A stretch of DNA of 64,000 nucleotides from Inia geoffrensis (Eukaryota > Chordata > Mammalia > Artiodactyla > Iniidae): the NCBI GenBank assembly GCA_036417435.1, contig CM070918.1, positions 30,821,523 through 30,885,522 of the forward strand. Direction: 5' to 3'. The position numbers and the translations under genes are program-made. The first letter of the stretch is position 1. Each line of letters opens with the position of its first letter. Shown piece after piece: positions 1 through 12,400 of the stretch. The notes beneath the pieces are model-generated. The model saw nothing but the letters and a program-made list of their open reading frames with translations. It did no database searches and was not told the DNA's origin.

Positions 1-1030
1 CAGCACACAGAAGGGATCTAGGTCAGAGGCACGAATCGATCTCAAGGCGTGAATCACTGACCTCCGCCCACGCACACCCCGCTCTAAATTGAGTCCCTGT
101 TAACTAAAGATCGCATTTCCATTGTTACGGCTTAGAAAGTGATTCCCGATTCCATTTTTTTACATCTCTTACCCAGCATCTGTTTGGGAAGACTTTCTAT
201 TTCATCTTTTAAACATCCAAAACACAATTCCAAACATTTCCAAGGTAAACTTGTCTTCCATTCACCATAAACCCCAGAAAGAGTGCGGGTAGAAGAGAAA
301 GGCTCAGCAAACATTCCTCTGTTCTGCATTGAACCGACGGTATCCGGATCATCCTCGGGGACGTATCATAACAAACTGTATCTCTAACAATCGCCTCTGC
401 GAAGGTCGGGTAAAGTCCCAAAGATCAAAATCTGGGATAAAGGGGAGGCGCACATTTCTCAACAGGAGGGAAGGGGGGTGGTTTGGGTAACTTTGATTAC
501 TACACAGGGAATTCCCCCACGAGTTCACATATTGCAAAAGGTGTAAAGGAGGAAAACCTCCATTCAAGGAAAGGTGCAGAGAAAAGGATTCCAAATATCT
601 GAATTTAACTAAGTGCTCATCAAAACCCCCTTGGGAATTTAGAAACTCTATTTCTATACCTGCTGAATCACTTCTCTGACTTAGAAAGTGTGTTCTACTG
701 AGCCCCACTAAGAGCCTGGGACTGTACCTTCCCCAGCCTCCAGGTCTATGTGACAATATGGACTCCAATGGGGATGAACTACTGGATCGTTAAGTTCATA
801 CTTAGAACTTAATTAAAAAATATACAATAGCTGGTTTCACATTCTTTTACCGTCATTTACGATTTTCTAATGAAATCAAAATTTTGGAAGTAAAATAACA
901 GTTGTTCCAGATTCTAGTACCTGGAGTTCTAATTACTCTAAAGCAGAATTCCAGGGCAAAGTCCTATACTTTAATGGTAGAACGCTAATTTGAATTTTAC
1001 ATGGATGTTGAATATTAACCTGACACTGTC
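1..1030. other. Intergenic, nothing recognised
   Basis: AT-rich unique sequence at the far downstream side of SALL1. Small overlapping frames are not credible genes. Confidence 0.5.
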
Positions 1031-1034
1031 CTGG

Positions 1035-1240
1035 ACAGCAAGTTTCTCAACCTCAGCACTATGGACCTTCTGGCCAGATAATTCTTGGTTGTGGGGACTG
1101 TTCTTGCTGTAGGCTGTTTAGCAGCAGCCCTGGCCTCTACCCACTAGGTGCCAATAGCAACCTCCCAACCCCGTTGTAACAAACAAAAATGTCTCCTGGG
1201 CGCAAAATCGCCCCCAGTTGAGAACCGCTGCTACTCTCAC
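1035..1240 (-). mobile_element. Ancient hAT-like non-autonomous DNA element
   Basis: TTTCTCAACCTCAGCACTAT through to CCCAGTTGAGAACCGCTGCT, the recognisable ends of a widespread mammalian MER-class DNA transposon. The same family recurs in the opposite orientation at 44420-44655. The exact Repbase name is not certain from sequence alone. Confidence 0.65.
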
Positions 1241-1879
1241 CAAGGGGAAAATTCATTTATTAGACCTTTTTATTCCACTTCAAAGAGAGCACAGAGTTAG
1301 AGGGCTTTTCTGGAAAATGGAGTAAAAAAAAAAAGAAAGAAAATAAATTATGTATTTCCACCCATTTAATGGAATGTTGAACAACCATTAAAATACATTT
1401 TAAAAGATACTTGACAAGCATGAGAATATGCTCACCTTACAATGTTAAGTAATAAAAGAGCAGAACATGAGAGTATATTGCCATGTACGTATTCTATAAG
1501 ATACATGCATTTTTAAACATTGAAAATATTCTAAAGGGGAAAAAAACCGTAAAATAATGAAAACCATGATTATCTATGGGTGTTAGGATAACGCAGTATA
1601 TCTTTTCTTCTTTAAATTTTTCTGTTTTCCCAAACTGTCTACCATGAACATGTACTTTTATAATTTTAAAGCAGACACAGAAAAAGGACAAGGAGTCTTG
1701 CGTTATAAAGCAGGTTCATGGTATATGAACAAAGAGCAGCAAACACACTGCCATCTTCTATTCGTAGTTTAATCTTCCACACCTTGAAGGAAGCATAGCA
1801 ATTCCTTTCCTACTCACGAGATCCTTTTGCTCATTAATCCTTCACATCTGCTTCACTCTGCAGCCTTAAGTTTCTAAGG

Positions 1880-2400
1880 CCAGAATTCATGACGTTGCTT
1901 ATTTTGTTTTACACCTTGCTTCTCAACCTGGATATACTCATTCATTCCATATCCCGGCACTGTGCTGGGTCCTGAGAATTCAGTGGGAACAAGGTAGGTA
2001 GAGTTCCTGCTTTCTTGGAAGATGGACAGTAAATCAATAAACATATACATGAACAAGGTAAACCAGCTAGTTAAAAGAGCTGTGATGGTAATAAAACATG
2101 GTGATGTGTCAAAGAGAATATGGAGAAAGCACTCTTTTAGACCGGGTGGTCCTGGAAGGCTTCTCGGAGGAGGTGACATTTGAGCTGAGAGTTAATGAAC
2201 AAAAGGAGAGAGTCTTGGGGAAATGGGGAAGATCTAGAGGCTGTTTTTCAGGCATGCATTTTTATGTCCAAACATACAGAACAAGCATGGAACATTCAAA
2301 GAAGAGAAGAAAGGCCCCTGAGGTTAAAGCTTTGCAAGCAAGGGGAAGAGTAGCTGGACCCTGGGCTGGAAAGTTAGCAGGCCCCTGAGTAGACAGCCTT
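1880..2400. repeat. Ancient interspersed repeat, family not assigned
   Basis: CACTGTGCTGGGTCCTGAGA, then AGGAGGTGACATTTGAGCTG, are phrases found in many old mammalian repeats. The 96-codon plus-strand open frame across it (2098-2388) is repeat-derived and not a gene. Confidence 0.5.
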
Positions 2401-2609
2401 GGTCCAGCCAGGCTTAGGTCTAGGGGCACTGGGAGGTGGCAACTGTGTGTCAGAATCTTTGGTGCCAGAGCCCTGGAATCTGCAATTTAAAACAAACCTT
2501 TCAAGGTGATTTTGATGCACTGGAAAATTTGAGAACCATCATTCTAGTGTATACACTTTTCTCAAAAAGTGTGGGAGTGCTTTGACAGAGGTGTTTAGTG
2601 AACTAATTC

Positions 2610-2775
2610 AGAGTTTTGCTACTCAGAGTGTGGCCCATGAATCAGCATCTCCAGCATCATCTGAGAGCTAATCATGAATGAAGATTCTCAGGCCCCTTCT
2701 CCAGACCTACTGAATGAGAATTGGCATTTCAACCACATTTCAAGTGATTTACAGGGAGGTTTGAGAAGCACCGAC
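2610..2775. mobile_element. MER5-like DNA transposon fragment
   Basis: Contains ATCAGCATCTCCAGCATCAT, GATTCTCAGGCCCCTTCTCC and a TTTACAGGGAGGTTTGAGAAGCAC end, landmarks of the MER5 group. Boundaries approximate. Confidence 0.6.
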
Positions 2776-3399
2776 TTCAATCAGTACATTACATATTATA
2801 GTAAATCTTCTGTAGAGAAGAAAATGGAGACTGTGATTTTTAGTGATAAAAGATTAGATGGCAACAAAATACCTGATTATACTATCATTTTTCTCTGGTA
2901 TTAGGGAGCCCCAGGAAAAAAACCAAGTAAAAATCTGTTCTCAGTTGTGCCAGTGTTAAACCTCCTTAGACTGAACTGTAGTGTCTGAACTGAAGCCTTG
3001 AAATCTGAACTTGTGGGCTTAAAAAGATGCACTTGACTGAGTAATAGACACTGAAAATTATTTTATCATTTAGATTTTTTTTAAATGGAGGGAAAGTTCT
3101 TTATTAAAGCAACTAAGCATAAACATTTACTATGTTTTACTAGTAATTTATATTTTAAAAATACATAAGACAAAGAAATATGAACTATTATTCGTATTTC
3201 TATTGTACTATTGTATCAGTAGAGACTTCTTTCGTTAACCCTTAACAATCATCAGTCTTATTCACATTCCCTCTTCCTCTTACCCAGCGTGCTTTGTAAT
3301 GCTTTACTGACCTCATTGCACTTTGTGTGCATCTATACATTCTCCCTTTACTCTGCAAAATCTGTGTCTCTCTCGTTTCTCATTAACACGGAGTTTTTA

Positions 3400-3628
3400 T
3401 TTTATTTTATTTTAATTAATTAATTTATTTATTTTTGCGGTATGCGGGCCTCTCACTGTTGTGGCCCCTCCCATGGCGGAGCACAGGCTCCGGACGCGCA
3501 GGCTCAGCGGCCATGGCTCACGGGCCCAGCCGCTCCGCGGCATGTGGGATCTTCCCGGACCGGGGCACGAACCCGTGTCCCCTGCATCAGCAGGCGGACT
3601 CTCAACCACTGCGCCACCAGGGAAGCCC
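3400..3628 (-). mobile_element. CHR-type tRNA-derived SINE (cetacean), copy 1
   Basis: Minus-strand SINE. The head begins GGGCTTCCCTGGTGGCGCAG at 3628 and includes a pol III B-box-like GGGTTCGTGCC. The body ends at about 3437 and is followed by an AT-rich tail (TTTAATTAATT form on the plus strand). The short direct repeat GAGTTTT flanks it (3391 and 3629). The tail is less pure than in the other copies, which suggests greater age. Confidence 0.9.
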
Positions 3629-4659
3629 GAGTTTTAGTTTTTTTTTAATGCAACACCTTTCACTAATTCCAGGACGGGTCTTGCTACTTTTTTTCAGTGG
3701 TCAGGAAACGACCACGTTTACAGGAGCTCTGTGTTTACTCTGGCTCTCTCTAATCAAGGGATTTTTCTTTCAGCAGACCACAGCTCCTAACTTTATCTCT
3801 TTGTCCTTTGAAGCCGAAAGCAATTATTTCTAGCAGCCGTCACTAATTCAAGTAAACACTCCGTTTTCTCCCAAAGTGCTACATTCTGTTAAAGAAAACA
3901 GGAACTAGGAAGGTCTCAATTTCTACCGGCTCTCTATTTTATGAAAGGATATTGCAACAAGGCTTGAGAACAGAAGCAAAGTGTGTCTTCTCCATATTCA
4001 CCAGCTGGCTCCCTCCTCCCACGGTGATGATTGTTGACCGCCCCCCCTACCCAAGGGTGTTTCACACATTTACCCCAAAGTATAAATAAGGATTCATAGG
4101 TAAGGAGTGCTATCCTTCTTAACTTTCTTTATTTGGAGGAGCTGCTGCTATTGTTTTTCTGCCTGCATCAGTCATAAAGATGTTTCTTCTGGAAAAGATC
4201 TGATCTTTGCCCCTAACCCCGCTGGAGGTAATTAGGACAGGAAGGCGAGCAGGGCACCTCACCTGGAACAGCGATGGGGGCTGCTTTACTCAGGTGTCTG
4301 AGTGCAGTCTGGGGCTGTCTTGGTTAAACTCTTGTTTAGAGGGCTGTTCCCAGATCTAGAGCTTCTATAGCAGGAGGGCTTGCCTGTCCTCCAGACTTCC
4401 AGAAGCAGAAAGCCTGGGAAATGTGGTCAACTCTCGTAGTACGTCGTACGTGGTCTATGGCGGTTTGGGCTACTTCTCATCTCATTGGCTGCGACGTTGC
4501 TCCGTTCTCTAATGATGCAGAATGTAAATATCCTACAGCATCAGTGTTGTTATCAGTACTATTAACGGTGCTATTAATAGTTGGTAGTAGGACAGCTTTT
4601 AGAGAAGTAGCAACCTGAAGCCACACAAGCCATTCCTCCAGCCATTTCGCACGAGCGCA

Positions 4660-4785
4660 AGAAACCTGAGGGCAGATAGCCATTCTGCACTGTTCACTGA
4701 TGTGTCCCAGGACCAAGAACAGTGCCCGGAGAGGAGGAGGTGCTCCCTAAATGTTTGCTGAGTTAATGAATAAATGAACTCCACC
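4660..4785 (+). mobile_element. L2-like 3'-end fragment
   Basis: AGAACAGTGCCCGGAGAGGA, then GGTGCTCCCTAAATGTTTGC and TTAATGAATAAATGA resemble the 3' terminus of L2 LINEs. Confidence 0.6.
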
Positions 4786-5124
4786 TAGCAAGCCAGCGTG
4801 TTCCCAGGGTCTCAGATGACTTCTAGACTCCCTATCCCTTTTGGAGCTACACTTCACCATCCTGTGTATAGATTTCTAGCGCACTTCACTGCACTGTGGG
4901 CTCCACCACTCGGCAAGCACCAGAGGGTGACTCTGGCGCTCCCTTAACTGCCTGGTAGTTAGGGGTGCTTCACAGTCTAATACGCTTTTAATAACCATCT
5001 AGATCCGGGGAAGCTAACCTTTTTTAGTCTTTGTCATGGCTGGGTCTGAACTGAACCTTCCAAACTCAGAAGCAGGAGAACGTTTTAGCCAGAGGGCAAT
5101 TACAACTCCTAAAATAGGAAGTGT

Positions 5125-5325
5125 TTCATTAGAAAGAGCATCGGGCTAGCAGAGAGACATGCTGGATTTAAACAGTTCTCCGCCACTTACCATACAGCCC
5201 TCTGGAAAGGTCATATTCAATTCCCTAGACCTTGGTTTCCTCACCTGTTTAAAGGGAATGGTGTTACCATCAGCTCTGTCCTGTAGGGTGAAGGGAAACA
5301 GTGAACGTGAAAGTGCTTTGTAAAA
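5125..5325 (+). mobile_element. MIR SINE
   Basis: The central TTCTCCGCCACTTACCATAC and CTTGGTTTCCTCACCTGTTT are the MIR core. Diverged. Confidence 0.7.
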
Positions 5326-6164
5326 CGTGAAGTCTCCAGCGTGCAAAGGATGATCAGGGAAACTTCCTTTCCCCAACCTCAGGCCCAGTTTAAAGCCATC
5401 GTGTTCTTTCCCTTTCCGTATCTAGCATCTCCAGCAGAGACATCTGTAGGAAATCCAGGGTCCTGTCTGAACCCAAAGATCTGCTTCCTGGTGGGGGCCT
5501 TCTCCTGAGATGTCCTCGTGCTGTCGATTATCTTCTTCTCTTGACCTTGAAGGCATCTGCATCCTGTCCTTCTACCCCAAACTTCCTCTGCTGAATCAAT
5601 CTGTAGTTGCATCCACCCCTAATGTAAGGTGGTCCTGCCTTGTGTCCCTCCTTTCCTCCCTTGCAAAATGAGCTGATTGGACCTCATCTAGGGAGAAAAG
5701 TCAAATCCATACAGAGGCCAGCAGGCTGGCAGATGAGTGAGGTGATCTAAATGGGAATGGAAGAAAAATGGAGAATGGGTTTGCTCCCTCTAAAGGGGAC
5801 AGTGGCACCTTAGTGCCAGCCAATTGTTGAAATGTGGGAAGGCGAGAACACTACATCATCTGACACTCAAAAAAATCTGGAAATTTGAACTTTTATATGA
5901 GACCTCCTGACCTTCAAATGTTGGCAGTGTTTTCAAATTTGTTAAATATGCCTTGGGAGCCAGATAAAACACATATGCAGGCCAAACTCAGCCTCTGAGT
6001 CTCCATTTTGTGGCCCAAGGTCTCTGAGCCTCCTTTCAGCTCTAAGAGCCGTGGCTTTTCTGGGCTGTGAAAGCTGCTCAAAAATACCCCAAGCAACTTC
6101 TACCCTTTCCTCTCCTCTCAGGTCCTCTTTTGGGTCTCACCTTGAGCTACTGTGACAGCCTCCC

Positions 6165-6575
6165 TCCGACCCTCTATATCTATCTACACATGGGACCTTA
6201 TTTGGAAGTAGAGTGTTTGCAAATATAATTAAGATGAGGTCATTAGGGTGGACCCTAATTCAATATGAATAGTGTCCTTATAAGAAGGGGGGAAGAGATA
6301 CAGAAACAGACAAGCCCAGAGGGAAGATGATGTGAAGACAGACAAGGAAAACACCATGTGACCACAGAGGCAGAGACTGGAGTGAGGTGTCTACAAGCCA
6401 AGGATTGCCAGCAACATCAGAAACTAAGAGAAAGGCATGGAACAGTTTCTCCCCTAGAGCCTTCAGAGGGAACATGGCTCTGCCAACACCTTGACTGACT
6501 TCTAGCCTCCAACTGTGGGAAGCTTAAGTTTCTGTCATTGTATTTGTTATAGCAGCCCTAGGAACTAATACGCTG
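6165..6575 (+). mobile_element. MaLR LTR (MLT1/MST type), diverged
   Basis: Contains the hallmark series GGACCTTATTTGGAAGTAGA, AAGATGAGGTCATTAGGGTG, GTCCTTATAAGAAG, GTCTACAAGCCAAGGATTGC and CCTAGGAACTAATACG of mammalian ERVL-MaLR LTRs, in plus orientation. No internal retroviral sequence adjoins it, so it is a solo LTR. Confidence 0.85.
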
Positions 6576-7409
6576 GCCAATCAGGGGGTGGGCACCAAGA
6601 GAGGAAGGAAGATGGGCCACCATCATCGTCCCTCCCTCATAGCACATCTAGACCATGAAAACCTGACCCGCCTTGCAGATTTCCTAAGTTTCCTAAAATG
6701 TTAACTACTTCCCTAAATGTTTCCTCGATTTTCCAGGAATTTTCAAATCTAGCTTCGGGTGCAAAGAAAAATGTGAATCTCATTGATCCTCTTCACAGGG
6801 AAACAAAAATATACCAGCCGCTCATGCCTGCAAACTATTTCTCCACCGTGATAATTCAGATGCAACATCTCCCTGCTCTGTGAAACATTGCGAGACCTGC
6901 AGTCTGTGAAAAGCATAGGAGAAAGAGTTGGCTTGTTTCCCCGTGAGAGAGGGCAAGAGATGGGGAATAAAGCCCCACACACTGCTAAGCGGAGGCACCG
7001 TTCCCTCTGTGGAAAAGATATCAGAATAATTGGATCTCTAAATATTAACAAGGTCTTTATAGGGTAGATAATGCTTGTCACATCCATAAAGTATCCAGTG
7101 CTTGCTGAAGGAAGGTACTCGGGTTAGCGTGTGGATTCACAATCTGTGTGCATCCCTGCTACTTCTGTCAGCGCTGCATGGTGAGGTCGAACAACCCTGG
7201 TCAGAAGGGTTCTCCTGTCAGAAGGAGGTGAGAGAGCAGATCACGTCCTGTGAATCCCAGAGGATTCTACTTCTCAAGAGACCTATGAGTAGGGAAAGGG
7301 GAAGGTGCAGAGATTTAACTTATTTATTATAGAATTCTGGGCCTGGGGTTGAGTTAGGGAGAGACTGGCAGTACTCAATCTTCTTGGGAAGATTTCTGAT
7401 GGGACAAAA

Positions 7410-7655
7410 GGAGAGCAGAATGGTTAAGAGCTGAGCGTGTGTGCTCTGGAGCTGGCTTGTTTGGGTTTAAATTCTTGCCAGATGCTGTGCCCTTAGACAT
7501 TTCACTTAACCTCTCTGTACCTTAGTTTCCTTATCCATAAAATGGGTGCAATGACAGTACCTACCTCATGCAGTTGTTGCAGGGATTGAGTTAATTCAAG
7601 TAAACCCTCTGGAACATCATCCGACACTTTCTAATTGCTGAATACATCTTATTGA
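7410..7655 (+). mobile_element. MIR SINE, near full length
   Basis: GAATGGTTAAGAGCTGAGCG, then TTCACTTAACCTCTCTGTAC, CCTTATCCATAAAATGGGTG and ACCTACCTCATGCAGTTGTT follow the MIR consensus order. Confidence 0.9.
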
Positions 7656-8119
7656 AACGGTTGACTGTGGCCCCAGTGGTGCTAAGTAAGGAACCACCCA
7701 CCAGTTCAATGGCTTAAAACAATGCCCATCTATTCTCCTAGATCTGTGGGAAGGCTCTGCTCAGTCGCATTCACTCAGGTGCTGGCTGGGGCTTGGCTGA
7801 TCTTGGTGGGGCTTGGCAAGGGATTGCTCTGCTCCACGTGGCTTCTGTTCTTTTCCCAGGATGGGTGGGCATGTTCTTTTCATGGTGATGGCAGAGGCAC
7901 AAGGGTACAAGCAAAAACATGCAGGCATCTTGGGGCCCAGGCTAGGTGCTGGCACACCACTGAGTCAAGTCACATGGCCAGACCCAAAGAGCCAGGGAAA
8001 TACACCCTGCCCTGGGGGGCAGCAGTGCAAGTCACATGGCAAAGGCTATGGATAAGAGAGGGGTGAAGAACTAAGCATGGGAACTACCATAGTAACTCTT
8101 TTTATTATAATTTACATAA

Positions 8120-8260
8120 GAAGTATTAGACTGAGAATCCAGGTGGAGAGATTATATCCTGATCTTCAACTGACCAGCTGACCTTGGGCAAATCACTCCT
8201 CCACCCAGAATGAGGAGGTGCAATTTATTTCATTATCTAAATAACTCAGGCTCCGGCTCT
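8120..8260 (+). mobile_element. MIR SINE, partial
   Basis: GCTGACCTTGGGCAAATCAC in a diverged MIR context. Confidence 0.6.
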
Positions 8261-8327
8261 CACACTAACTTCTATACAGCCAAAGAAGTTCCTTCCTGGC
8301 CACTCTTAACTCTGAAGCTTTAGGTAA

Positions 8328-8330
<3 letters not shown>

Positions 8331-8359
<29 letters not shown>
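8331..8359. repeat. (TG)n microsatellite
   Basis: About 14 TG units followed by CACGCACATGCACACATG. Confidence 0.95.
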
Positions 8360-8360
<1 letters not shown>

Positions 8361-8399
8361 CGCACATGCACACATGTTAGATAGAATCTGATCTTTGTT

Positions 8400-9690
8400 T
8401 AAGTCTGCAGAAAACCTCCCTATTTGGGCAGCATTCCTAAAAGAACTCTTCTAGAAATGATTACTCAGGATGATGTACTGTTAGGCTATGGTAAGCTCCC
8501 TAGTTAGCACAGTGACTAAGGATGCTTAGAAATGGCAGGATTTGGGAGGGATGTTATCTTAGTTACTCCAGAGCTGGGGCCCAATTAGCAAGGGGGAAGG
8601 GTTCTTAAAGGGACAGTGTGGCTTTTTGCAAAAATTAAGTTTTCCTACTCTGTTTTTGTTTTCTCTTTTGCACTCACGTGTGTTTAAGGAGAACCCCCTT
8701 TATGGCAAAATGCCTTTAAAATCCTCCACGTGGAAGCAGCCCAGGAGAGGAGAACACAGGCTCTTCAGCACCAAGAGCCCAGCCAAGCCCAGCCACTGGC
8801 CTCTCTACTTGCAGAGTCAGCAACTAGGAAGCTGCATCAATGGATGCATGAGTACAAAGAGAACTGGGCAACTGGTCTACCTGTGCTTTCATCAGTACTC
8901 TTCTCACTCCCAAACCTGGCCCCCCAGCCCCCTCTCAAAGGCCCCTGGTTCTGTGATTCCAGCTGAGAAAAAGAGGGGAGAACCAAGCTTTTGCCAGTGG
9001 TTTCAGACTTTTTGATGGCAACTCTCGCTAAGAAGTACATTGATCATTGCAGCCTGGTACACACACATACGTGGCTGAAACAGAGCTTCATAAGACACTA
9101 CTAACCCTTTAATACAGAGTGTGATGTACACTGATTTTCTTATTCTATTACCCTTAAAAAGTAATGCTTGGCATAACCCGCTAGACTGATTTCATAATGC
9201 ACTAATATTAGGGTCCCAACCCATAGTTCGAAAAACTCTGGGCCGGTTCCAAGGTGTGTGTCGATAGGTAGAGGGGTGGAGAAACAAAACTCTTTAAGAC
9301 CCACAGACCTCACACTTGTCTAAAACAAGAGGCGGTTGGTTAGAAGAAAACTAAGAAAGGATGCAGCTACTGAAGCAGCAAGGAGGTGTCTGTATTATTT
9401 TGATTTGGGGCACGTCACCGAATGGGTGTGAACTGTTAAGGATTTCTCCTGCATGGGACTAGAAAGACTGTTGGAGAGGATGGAATCCAGGTTTTCTTAT
9501 TCCTTCTAAAATAAATATACTTACATTTTTAAAAGGGAGTAACTCAAGTGAAGTGATCAAACAGGTAATAGTATAAGTGACTCTGATAACGTGAAATTGT
9601 GAACATGGGAAGATTCCGATGGGAGCTGCTGGGAAATATTGATGGATATTGAAACTTTCAGGGTACACATGGGGAAACTGGTCCACGGAT
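8400..9690. other. Intergenic, no recognised feature
   Basis: Unique-looking sequence of moderate AT content. Overlapping open frames at 8626-9015 lack homology that I recognise and have no promoter or splice context. Confidence 0.5.
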
Positions 9691-9699
9691 CAGAAAAGT

Positions 9700-9870
9700 T
9701 ATGCCCCAGAGCTGGCTATTGAGCAAGTCATAGCTCCAGGTTCCCTGGGGTCCAACTGTCCCTTCTCTGCATTCTGGGTCTCAGTTTTGTTATCTTGTAA
9801 ATGACAGTGGCCCTGCCTGTCTCACAGGACTGGTGTGAGATGAAACAGGTGGGAACACCCCAAATTCTAA
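9700..9870 (+). mobile_element. MIR SINE, partial
   Basis: GTCTCAGTTTTGTTATCTTG, then TAAATGACAGTGGCCCTGCC and TGTCTCACAGGACTGGTGTG, fit the 3' half of MIR. It is the last interspersed repeat I recognise before the repeat-poor SALL1 domain. Confidence 0.65.
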
Positions 9871-12400
9871 ATACGGAAGCAGCTCTGCAGGCTGCTTATT
9901 ACTCCCCTTCCCATCCCTTCCATCAGGAGAGGAGCCTGCCTGCCATGTTGGCATCTTTATCCATGTTTACAGGTGACTGACTGGGCCTCCTACTGAATGT
10001 GGCTGCGATTACAAGAAGCTGATGTAACGTAACCCCCGGCCTCTCTGCATCATGTCCACACAGACCATGCTGGGTCAGGATTCAGCTGGACTGGGTCCCA
10101 TCCTGGGTCTAACGAGGAGGGACCGGCTTGTGTGGCCTCCAGCACCACGCCACGTGTCTTGAAAGCCCTCCACGGCACGTAAGTAGAAAGCTGATCCTGG
10201 GACTGCCCTTGCAGAGGTGAGTAGCCAAAGGTCCCCCCACAGAAGATGGCCTGTTCCTGGCGGTGTGGATAAAGGCCTGTCACATCTCCCGCCCCCGTCG
10301 TCCTGGCTTTAGGGAGGATCTGAGCCAAGATGGCTGGAGGTCCCTGAGTCTTTGTTAAACTTGAGCTCAGATGGATGTAGAAACACAAGACGAGCCAAAT
10401 CATATGTTTAAACAGTTAAGAGGAAACCAGGCTCAGCAAGGAACTGCAACCCTGGATTTAGCCTGGGTGAATTTTCCTTCTCTGGGATTTCCTGTCCCTT
10501 TTTTGGACGTTTCTATCTATCAAATGTTCAGTGGCAGTTGGTTTAGGCCATCAACTCTGCAGTGAAAGAAAGCCTTACACAGTACTTGGGTTTAGCTGCT
10601 AAAATATCTTCGGCTGACAAATGGACCCAAAGCTAGGCTTACATGACACAAGCTCCAGGCCTCCGTCGACCTGCCCTTAGTGGAAAGAGACACCGAGCCT
10701 GAAGACGGGGCTTAAAGAAACATCCCTAACAATAAAGGCCGGCATGCAGCCCCAGCTGCCTCGGGGCAGGGACAGTGGGACTGGTGGGGGTAGGTCCTTA
10801 AGGAATGCAGAGTAAGTGAACCCAAAACTCTGTCTCCTGCAACGTTCTTAGACTGCAGTTAAAATTTAACAATTTTTTTTATGTAAATCATCTGGTATGC
10901 TCAATTGCATGGGGTCGGCGGGGGTGGGGGGGGTGGGGGGTTCGGGGGGTGGTTGGCCAAGGAGGGAACAATGGGCTGGGATTAGATAATTTACTTGGTG
11001 CTAAAATTCCAGGAAGTTTGTGTTGATCTAGGCCTGGATCTTGTTACTTTTTAGCTCACATCTAAATCTTTATCTTCCTAGTATACTTGAGAGGACATTT
11101 TTTTACTTAGCCATTTTTACAGTTGTAATTTTTTCCCCCTTTCATCAAATAGAGCTGGTTAGATTAGCAGCTCTTAGCACGGAGATGAAAATATTGGTAG
11201 AGCCCATTGGGCCCTGTTTTGTTTATTCTAACGGAGCAGGCTTTGATCTAAACATATTTCCTGGGGTCTGGACGAGATGACCTAATTCCTGTCTTATCCG
11301 TCTCCACTTTCTGTGAATCTCAGATTGCGTTGGACTGTGGAGCCCTTTGAAATTCACTTTACATTTTTTTCCCACTTTGTTACCCGCCCCTGACATTTGT
11401 TTCATTTGGGGTAGCAGTGTGTATGTAACTCCTAGTAAAAGACTCCGATGCTTTATTTTTCTAACAGGACTGCTAAGTTTTAACAGAGTGAGAGCTTTTT
11501 ATTTTTTATTTTTTTCTTAAGTCCTCTCATTCTTGACATTCGCAACACGCCAAAAACAATAAGCAAATAATCTACTGCTAGAAATTTATGTCAACTGCAA
11601 ATCATTTAGAATCTTCTATATGACACTTTTTTCCTAATTAAAAAGAAAAAAAACCCCACTGTCCCCCACCTCCATAAACATCAGTTGAATAAACCCGGGC
11701 CAGGAGGATTGAGATGCAAGGACCTGAACTCCAAGTGAGCTTCGAGCCAGCTGGTATCTCCAATTGGTCTGCAGGAACCTGTCCCCTTCCTTACTCTGTG
11801 GACCCCATCGCCCTCCACAGCCACTGGCCTGAGGGGTTTTGGGTAGCTTGAATTTGCCACTGGTCTCCCTTTTTCCTCCCTAGGTCCCTGTCAATCACCA
11901 AACTGCTCTTCCAAGTCTGTTTTCCAGAAAGAGGGAAGCCCCTGTGTGTGTGTATGGAGATGGGGTGGGGGTGGGGTGGGGGGGGGATGAGGCTGGGGGT
12001 GAGGGGCAGCGAAGATGAAGGCTGAGACAAGAAAAACCACAAAAGAATGTAGGAAAGGAAAGACAGGAAGAGAAGGGACAAGAAGAAGGTGAAAGGATGA
12101 CAGCAACACAGTTGAGCGAGAAAAAGAAAAACCATAGTTACTGAAAAATGCGGGAACCCCCCCCCCAGGTTGCTAACGTTTGTAAATTTTGAGGGATGGG
12201 CACAAGAGGGTTGGTTACATTATTCGCTGTACTTTTCTGCTTTCTTTTTACAAGTCATATTTTTAAAAATGTCACCAAAATGAATATTTTTAGTTTAGAA
12301 ATGTTGTGAATTTGGCTGTCATCATTCCGGGCAGCAAAAACCCAGGAAATTTGGTTCTCGGCGATTCCAAGACACACGTCAAGTTTCAGAAGGGGGAAAA
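9870..12400. other. Repeat-poor DNA downstream of SALL1
   Basis: No transposon recognised. Includes a G-rich tract (10909-10956), a T/C-rich stretch, and a GT/GGGGT tract at 11945-12005. A TCF/LEF-like CTTTGATCT lies at 11241-11249. The 11040-11400 stretch looks unique and could be conserved noncoding DNA. Confidence 0.45.
10909..10956 (+). repeat. G-rich tract with G-quadruplex potential
   Basis: At least four runs of four or more G separated by one to three bases. It lies about 3.6 kb beyond the SALL1 3' end. Confidence 0.8.

Noticed and set aside
3540..3628. tRNA-like sequence with B-box GGGTTCGTGCC
   Set aside because: This is the tRNA-derived head of the SINE and not a functional tRNA gene.
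4431..4455. Near-palindrome GTAGTACGTCGTACGTGG
   Set aside because: Short and imperfect, with no matching partner nearby. Taken as chance.
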